From Firmicutes bacterium UBA4795 (GTDB lineage Bacteria; Bacillota; Desulfotomaculia; Desulfotomaculales; Nap2-2B), in contig DHGP01000040.1 in assembly GCA_002402825.1 (NCBI GenBank), positions 1-33,584 on the forward strand: DNA of 33,584 nt, written 5' to 3'. The position numbers and the translations under genes are program-made. Below are positions 28,757 to 33,584 of this stretch, piece by piece (position 1 is the stretch's first letter; the number at the start of each line of letters is the position of its first letter). The notes below the pieces were generated by a model that saw only the letters and a program-made list of their open reading frames with translations, had not been told where the DNA came from and searched no databases.

Positions 28757-30664
28757 TTGTTAAAGGAGAATAACGCTAAATACGGAGTAGAAGAAATTCA
28801 AGTATTAGAAGGACTGGAAGCTGTACGGCGTCGTCCGGGAATGTATATTGGAAGCACAGGGATACGTGGTTTACACCACCTGGTTTATGAAGTTGTGGAT
28901 AATAGTATTGATGAGGCCATGGCTGGTTTTTGTAGTCTTATTGAGGTAACCTTACACCAAAACAATAAGGTTACGGTTATTGATAACGGCCGGGGTATTC
29001 CCGTAGAAATACATCCAAAAACAGGACTACCGGCAGTGGAAACAGTTTTAACTATGCTTCATGCTGGTGGCAAGTTTGGCGGGGCAGGTTATAAAGTGTC
29101 TGGCGGTTTACATGGGGTGGGGTTGTCAGTGGTCAATGCTCTTTCTTTATACTTAACTTGCGAAGTAAAACGTAATGGTTTTATATATCAGCAGAGCTTT
29201 TCACGCGGCAAGGCAAAAACTCCTCTGGAAGTTATTGGGGAAAGTAAGACCTGTGGTACAAAAATTACTTTTCAACCTGACCCGGAAATTTTCGAAGAGT
29301 TAGTTTTTAAACAAGAAGAAATTAACCAACGTTTAAGGGAGCTTTCCTTTCTTAATCAAGGTGTAAAAATTGTCCTTAGAGATGAGCGAACAAGGCAAGA
29401 AATAGTTTACCAGCACAACGGGGGTATTCAAGACTTTGTCTACTACTTAAATAAAAACAAAACGGTTATTCATGAAAAACCAATTTATATAAATAAAAAG
29501 AAAGACGATGTACAGGTAGAGGTAGCGTTGCAGTATACGGATAGTTATCTGGAAAGCCTTTTTTCTTATGTTAATAATATTCATACTATTGATGGGGGCA
29601 CTCATGAAATAGGGTTTAAAACTGCCCTTACTAGAGTGATAAATGATTACGGACGAAAACAAAATTTAATTAAAAATGGAACCGTAAATCTTACTGGAGA
29701 AGATATAAGGGAAGGCTTAACGGGAGTAATAAGTGTTAAGGTTCCAGAACCTCAATTTGAAGGACAAACCAAGACAAGATTAGGAAATAGTGAAGTACGT
29801 GGTATAGTAGACTCTGTTTTAAGTGAAGAATTAAATACTTTTTTAATTGAAAGCCCGCCGGTCGCGCGCCGAATTATAGAAAAGGCTGTTACGGCTGCCC
29901 GGGCCCGTGAAGCAGCGCGTAAAGCAAGAGAATTAACTAGGCGAAAAAATTTCCTGGAAAATTCCACCTTGCCTGGAAAACTAGCAGATTGTTCGGAACG
30001 AAACCCGGCGGAAACTGAAATATACTTGGTCGAAGGAGATTCAGCCGGCGGTTCAGCAAAACAAGGTCGTGATAGACGTTTTCAAGCTATTCTTCCCCTA
30101 AGAGGTAAAATATTAAATGTGGAAAAATCCCGTTTAGATAAGATTTTGGCTAATGAAGAAATTAAAACTTTAATTACTGCTTTAGGTACTGGTATTAGCG
30201 AAGATTTTGATATAAATAGACTCAGGTATCACCGGGTGGTTTTAATGAGTGATGCTGATATTGACGGGGCGCACATTAGAACTTTACTACTCACATTTTT
30301 TTACCGCTATATGCGGCCCTTAATTGAGGCCGGGTATGTTTATATTGCCCAACCACCACTTTTTCAAGTAATAAAAGGTAAAAATAACCATTATATTTAC
30401 AATGACCAAGAGTTAGAAAATTTATTAAAAAAGGTGGGAAGAGACAAGATTGTCATTAAAAGATACAAAGGATTAGGAGAAATGAATCCTGAACAGTTAT
30501 GGGATACCACTATGAACCCTGAAAAAAGAACCATGTTAAAAGTCAGTCTTAATGATGCCATTGAAGCAGATGCTATTTTTTCCATGCTGATGGGCGAACG
30601 AGTTGAGCCAAGACGTGAATTTATTCAAGAAAACGCCCGGGCGGTAAGAAACTTAGATGTCTAA
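28757..30664 (+). CDS. gyrB: DNA gyrase subunit B
   Basis: 635 residues, normal. ATP-binding GHKL domain: LEAVRRRPGMYIGSTG, EVVDNSIDEAMAG, VTVIDNGRGIPVEIHPKTG and GGLHGVGLSVVNALS; transducer QTKTRLGNSEV; Toprim domain: EIYLVEGDSAGGSAKQGRDR, LPLRGKILNVEKSRLDKIL and LMSDADIDGAHIRTLLLTFF. The subunit hydrolyses ATP to drive negative supercoiling with GyrA. It starts with TTG 28757, after AGGAGG at 10 bp. It is separated from gyrA by a repeat-rich 200-bp gap. Confidence 0.97.
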   Translation: MLKENNAKYGVEEIQVLEGLEAVRRRPGMYIGSTGIRGLHHLVYEVVDNSIDEAMAGFCSLIEVTLHQNNKVTVIDNGRGIPVEIHPKTGLPAVETVLTMLHAGGKFGGAGYKVSGGLHGVGLSVVNALSLYLTCEVKRNGFIYQQSFSRGKAKTPLEVIGESKTCGTKITFQPDPEIFEELVFKQEEINQRLRELSFLNQGVKIVLRDERTRQEIVYQHNGGIQDFVYYLNKNKTVIHEKPIYINKKKDDVQVEVALQYTDSYLESLFSYVNNIHTIDGGTHEIGFKTALTRVINDYGRKQNLIKNGTVNLTGEDIREGLTGVISVKVPEPQFEGQTKTRLGNSEVRGIVDSVLSEELNTFLIESPPVARRIIEKAVTAARAREAARKARELTRRKNFLENSTLPGKLADCSERNPAETEIYLVEGDSAGGSAKQGRDRRFQAILPLRGKILNVEKSRLDKILANEEIKTLITALGTGISEDFDINRLRYHRVVLMSDADIDGAHIRTLLLTFFYRYMRPLIEAGYVYIAQPPLFQVIKGKNNHYIYNDQELENLLKKVGRDKIVIKRYKGLGEMNPEQLWDTTMNPEKRTMLKVSLNDAIEADAIFSMLMGERVEPRREFIQENARAVRNLDV

Positions 30665-30684
30665 TTATTAACCACCACAGGTTA

Positions 30685-30747
30685 GTGGCACAGGCTTCCA
30701 GCCTGTAGTTGGCAGGCAGGCAGGATGCCTACCCTACAAGCCTGGGC
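30685..30747. repeat. palindromic repeat family B, gyrB-gyrA copy
   Basis: GGCACAGGCTTCCAGCCTGT (a near-perfect hairpin), then GGCAGGCAGGCAGGATGCCT and ACCCTAC. The second half is shared with the dnaN insertion at 27689-27710, and CAGGCTTCCAGCCTG with the one at 28160-28174. This is the non-coding copy that shows the dnaN insertions are a dispersed repeat. Confidence 0.85.
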
Positions 30748-30759
30748 TACAAAGCTATA

Positions 30760-30857
30760 AATTGAGAAGTGAGAGGTGGGAAGTTGGAGATGGGATTTTA
30801 AGGTGGAAATTCGGCTTGTCGAAATCCTTCTTATTCTCACTTCTAACCTCTCAGCTA
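30760..30857. repeat. purine-rich inverted repeat before gyrA
   Basis: TTGAGAAGTGAGAGGTGGGA on the left and TTCTCACTTCTAACCTCTCA on the right are imperfect reverse complements, with CGGCTTGTCGAAATCCTT between them. The transcript would form a long hairpin just ahead of the gyrA Shine-Dalgarno TAGGAGG (30857-30863), which stays unpaired. Confidence 0.6.
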
Positions 30858-30870
30858 GGAGGCAAATTAT

Positions 30871-33294
30871 TTGGCGGTACCAATAGAAAAAATTATTCCC
30901 GTTGACTTAAACGATGAAATGAAACATTCTTATTTGGATTACGCGATGAGTGTAATTGTAGGGCGGGCACTTCCTGATGTAAGAGATGGTTTAAAGCCGG
31001 TTCATCGCAGGATTCTTTACGCGATGCATGAATTAGGAATGACCCCGGATAAACAACACCGAAAGAGTGCCAATGTTGTTGGTTATGTACTCCAAAAATT
31101 TCACCCTCACGGAGATGTAGCTGTTTACGATGCTTTAGTAAGGCTGGCCCAGGACTTCGTTTGTCGCTATCCTTTGGTTGATGGTCACGGTAATTTTGGC
31201 TCGATTGACGGTGATGCGGCTGCAGCCATGCGTTACACTGAAGCTCGTATGGCTAAAATTACCCAGTTAATGCTGGCTGATATTGATAAAGAAACAGTAG
31301 ATTTTGCTCCTAATTACGATGATACTACAAAAGAACCGGTTATCTTAACCGCCAGGATTCCTCAATTACTTATAAACGGTTCCTCAGGTATTGCGGTGGG
31401 TATGGCCACTAACATTCCTCCTCATAACTTAAGAGAAGTAATTAATGGGGTAATAAGGATGATTAACCATCCTGACTGTACCGTTGAAGACCTGAGACAG
31501 GAAATAAAAGGCCCTGATTTTCCCACCGGAGGGAGAATTATAGGTATAAGTGGGATTAAAGAGGCTTATAAAAACGGGCGCGGCGTAATAAAGATACAGG
31601 CAAAAACAAGTTTTGAGGAGCTATCCCATGGCAAGACAGCTATTATAGTGAACGAAATACCTTATATGGTTAATAAGGCCCGCTTAATTGAAAAAATTGC
31701 CGAACTGGTAAAAGAAAAGAAAATAGAAGGGATTACTGATTTAAGAGATGAATCAGACCGGCGGGGAATGCGGATTGTAATTGAGTTGCGCCGTGACGCA
31801 GTTCCTCAGGTGATTTTAAATAAACTATATAAACATACTCAAATGCAAGAAAGTTTTGGTGTTATTATGTTGGCTTTAGTCGACGGCCAGCCCCAAGTTC
31901 TTAACTTGCAACAAATTATTTCCTTATACTTAAAACACCAGAAGGAAGTAATTACTAGACGGACAAGATTTGACCTGAATAAAAATTTAGACCGGGCGCA
32001 CATTGTGGAAGGTTTACGCCTTGCGCTAGCGCATATTGATGCCGTAATTGAAACTATTCGTTCCTCAAAAACACCAGAAATAGCTAAGAATTCTCTTATC
32101 GCAAAATTTACTTTAACTGTAAGACAAGCAGAAGCAATTTTAGATATGCGCTTACAACGTCTCACTAGTCTGGAACAGGAAAAATTAGAGCAAGAATATA
32201 AGGAATTGCAGGAAAAAATAGCTTATTTTCAAGCAGTGTTGGCGGATGAACAAAATGTATTAAACGTTATTAAGGAAGAACTTATAACCATTAGAAATAA
32301 ATTTTCTGACTCCAGGCGTACGGAAATAGTAAACGAAGAAATAAATATAGAAATAGAAGATTTAATTCCAGCCGAAGAAGAGGTAATTACCATAACCAAT
32401 CAGGGTTACATAAAGCGTCTTCCTTTAAATACTTACCGAAATCAAAGACGGGGGGGGCGCGGTATCACTGCAATGGGTACTAAAGAAGAAGATTTTGTCC
32501 GTCACCTGTTTATTGCTAATACTCACCATCACGTTTTATTTTTAACAAATGAAGGTAAATCATACCGGTTAAAGGTTCATGAAATAACGGAAGCAAGCCG
32601 GTTGGCTAGAGGAACACCAATTTTTAACTTGTTAAAGCTTGAGCCGGGTGAAAAAATAACTACGGTTATTCCGGTGATTGAATTTACTTTAGGGAAGTAC
32701 ATTTTTATGGCTACCCGATTTGGACTAGTGAAAAAGACCCCCTTAGAAAGCTTTAAGAACTCGCGGCGGGACGGAATTATAGCCGTTAGTTTAAAGCCCG
32801 GGGACAGTTTAATTGGGGCCAAAATGACCGACGGGCATCAAGAAATTGTTTTAGGTACCCGCCGGGGGCTGGTAATCCGTTTTTCCGAAAAGGAGGTTCC
32901 GGCTCATAGTCGTACTTCCCGGGGGGTAAAAGGAATTACTTTAAAAGAGGAAGATGTCGTAGTAAGTATGGATGTTGTCCAACCTAAAGCAAGTTTATTG
33001 GCGGTTACCGCTAACGGGTACGGTAAACGTACGAATTTAAATGAATATCGTTTACAATCAAGAGGGGGAAAAGGGTTAATTTCCATTCGTAATAACGTTA
33101 GAAACGGTCCAGTAGTTGCTTTTTTGGTAGTTGCGCTAGATGAAGAGATTATGCTGGTTAGTGCCGAAGGAATAGTTTTACGCATGAAAACAACCGAAAT
33201 TAACCTAACCAGTCGGATTACCCGGGGAGTGATTTTAATGCGCCTGGCGGCAAATGATAAATTAGTTGATGTAGCCCGGGTAGAAAGAGATTAA
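30871..33294 (+). CDS. gyrA: DNA gyrase subunit A
   Basis: 807 residues. The breakage-reunion domain contains RRILYAMHELGMTPDKQHRK, HPHGDVAVYDALVRLAQDF and the catalytic Tyr122 in AAAMRYTEARM. The C-terminal pinwheel starts with the GyrA-box NQRRGGRGITAMG, which marks it as gyrase rather than ParC. Position 83 of HPHGDVAVYD is Val where E. coli and B. subtilis have Ser, the main quinolone-contact residue. It starts with TTG 30871 after TAGGAGGC. rRNA follows directly, as in Bacillus. Confidence 0.97.
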   Translation: MAVPIEKIIPVDLNDEMKHSYLDYAMSVIVGRALPDVRDGLKPVHRRILYAMHELGMTPDKQHRKSANVVGYVLQKFHPHGDVAVYDALVRLAQDFVCRYPLVDGHGNFGSIDGDAAAAMRYTEARMAKITQLMLADIDKETVDFAPNYDDTTKEPVILTARIPQLLINGSSGIAVGMATNIPPHNLREVINGVIRMINHPDCTVEDLRQEIKGPDFPTGGRIIGISGIKEAYKNGRGVIKIQAKTSFEELSHGKTAIIVNEIPYMVNKARLIEKIAELVKEKKIEGITDLRDESDRRGMRIVIELRRDAVPQVILNKLYKHTQMQESFGVIMLALVDGQPQVLNLQQIISLYLKHQKEVITRRTRFDLNKNLDRAHIVEGLRLALAHIDAVIETIRSSKTPEIAKNSLIAKFTLTVRQAEAILDMRLQRLTSLEQEKLEQEYKELQEKIAYFQAVLADEQNVLNVIKEELITIRNKFSDSRRTEIVNEEINIEIEDLIPAEEEVITITNQGYIKRLPLNTYRNQRRGGRGITAMGTKEEDFVRHLFIANTHHHVLFLTNEGKSYRLKVHEITEASRLARGTPIFNLLKLEPGEKITTVIPVIEFTLGKYIFMATRFGLVKKTPLESFKNSRRDGIIAVSLKPGDSLIGAKMTDGHQEIVLGTRRGLVIRFSEKEVPAHSRTSRGVKGITLKEEDVVVSMDVVQPKASLLAVTANGYGKRTNLNEYRLQSRGGKGLISIRNNVRNGPVVAFLVVALDEEIMLVSAEGIVLRMKTTEINLTSRITRGVILMRLAANDKLVDVARVERD

Positions 33295-33313
33295 GAACTT
33301 TTTAAAGTTACTC

Positions 33314-33342
33314 TTGACAATGTTTTATTGATTGTGTTACAT
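33314..33342 (+). promoter_or_regulatory. rRNA promoter P1
   Basis: TTGACA (33314-33319), 17-bp spacer, TTACAT (33337-33342). Perfect -35 and ideal spacing, 20 bp after gyrA ends. Confidence 0.65.
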
Positions 33343-33389
33343 TAAACATGAGATGTTAAGGTTAAATTAAATAAACCTTAAATTACCTG

Positions 33390-33418
33390 TTGACTTAAGG
33401 GTAAAAAAATACTAAAAT
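33390..33418 (+). promoter_or_regulatory. rRNA promoter P2
   Basis: TTGACT (33390-33395), 17-bp spacer, TAAAAT (33413-33418). Tandem promoters 76 bp apart are usual for ribosomal RNA operons in Firmicutes. Confidence 0.7.
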
Positions 33419-33423
33419 AAGCA

Positions 33424-33472
33424 CTTGTTTGCCCCAAAAAAGGCAAGCAAAAGTTCCTTGAAAACTGAATAG
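33424..33472 (+). promoter_or_regulatory. rRNA leader hairpin (boxB-like) and boxA-like antitermination site
   Basis: TTGTTTGCC (33425-33433) pairs with GGCAAGCAA (33442-33450), with one G-U pair. GTTCCTTGAAAACTGAATAG (33453-33472) follows, a boxA-type sequence commonly seen before 16S genes. Together they are the expected Nus-factor loading site of the rrn transcript. Confidence 0.6.
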
Positions 33473-33561
33473 CTTAAAAGGTGAAAGTAAAACAAGCAAA
33501 ACCTAAGAACCTTAATAATTCCTTTTAAAAAACAAAAGCCAAGAAAAAACTTTTCCTATAG

Positions 33562-33584
33562 TTTATATGGAGAGTTTGATCCTG
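33562..33584 (+). rRNA. 16S ribosomal RNA, 5' end only (partial)
   Basis: TTTATATGGAGAGTTTGATC then CTG, the universal 16S start including the 27F primer region AGAGTTTGATC. The gene runs off the window. The mature 5' end is placed by similarity to B. subtilis. Confidence 0.95.

Noticed and set aside
28894..28902. Perfect DnaA box TGTGGATAA
   Set aside because: It lies in the highly conserved gyrB codons for EVVDNS and is single; it is best explained by coding constraint.

Overview
The window is the replication-origin neighbourhood of a low-GC, endospore-forming, anaerobic Clostridia-type Firmicute (Peptococcaceae/Desulfotomaculum-like is my best guess; no species call is possible). The evidence is the canonical run rnpA-rpmH-dnaA-dnaN-remB-gyrB-gyrA ending at the first bases of a 16S rRNA gene, a spoVT-mazG-hup-rqcP-yabP-yabQ-divIC sporulation/division cluster, a YidC with no visible lipobox, and anaerobe-type genes (lar nickel-pincer synthesis, a flavodoxin/ferredoxin fusion). 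Genes switch from mostly minus strand to plus strand at rpmH/dnaA, which places the origin there. The dnaA-dnaN gap carries a DnaA-trio-like array beside an AT-rich tract.

Layout. 1-4.4 kb is an accessory scrap yard: an IS1634-type transposase remnant, a frameshifted Rpn/DUF4351-type gene, a broken DUF3368 (PIN-like) gene, an apparently intact MntA/HepT (type VII) toxin-antitoxin pair, a degraded small-gene pair, and an EFR1-type flavodoxin-ferredoxin protein. 4.5-5.1 kb is divIC with a small HTH gene; just upstream lie three DnaA boxes at exact 12-bp spacing. 5.4-7.2 kb is leuCD on the opposite strand, inserted between divIC and yabQ. 7.2-16.1 kb is yabQ, yabP, a spoIID-like gene, rqcP (frameshifted at its start), hup, mazG, spoVT and mfd. 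16.3-18.4 kb is larB-larC on the plus strand. 18.45-25.2 kb is a DUF1540 gene, then rsmG, mnmG, mnmE, jag, yidC, yidD, rnpA and rpmH. 25.5-33.3 kb is dnaA, dnaN, remB, gyrB and gyrA, then two rRNA promoters, a leader and the 16S start. recF and the S4 gene yaaA, normally between dnaN and remB, are missing.

The most unusual feature is how heavily this housekeeping region is laced with palindromic and miniature repeat families, some of them inside essential genes in frame. The palindrome GGGCGTTAAATTTAACGCCC occurs in at least seven copies, three of them inside mfd, where each is translated as the peptide RGVKFNAP or a close variant. A second family (CAGGCTTCCAGCCTG / GGCAGGATGCCTACC) lies between gyrB and gyrA and also makes up several insertions in dnaN, lengthening the sliding clamp to about 499 residues from the usual ~370. 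A third family, a miniature element with GTAACTA-TCAGG ends, sits between yabP and yabQ and between larB and larC; one copy keeps a ribosome-binding site and the first codons (MKTYKDLQVWQK) of a gene resembling the 23S-intervening-sequence four-helix-bundle family. These resemble, in behaviour, the Rickettsia palindromic elements that insert into genes and are translated.
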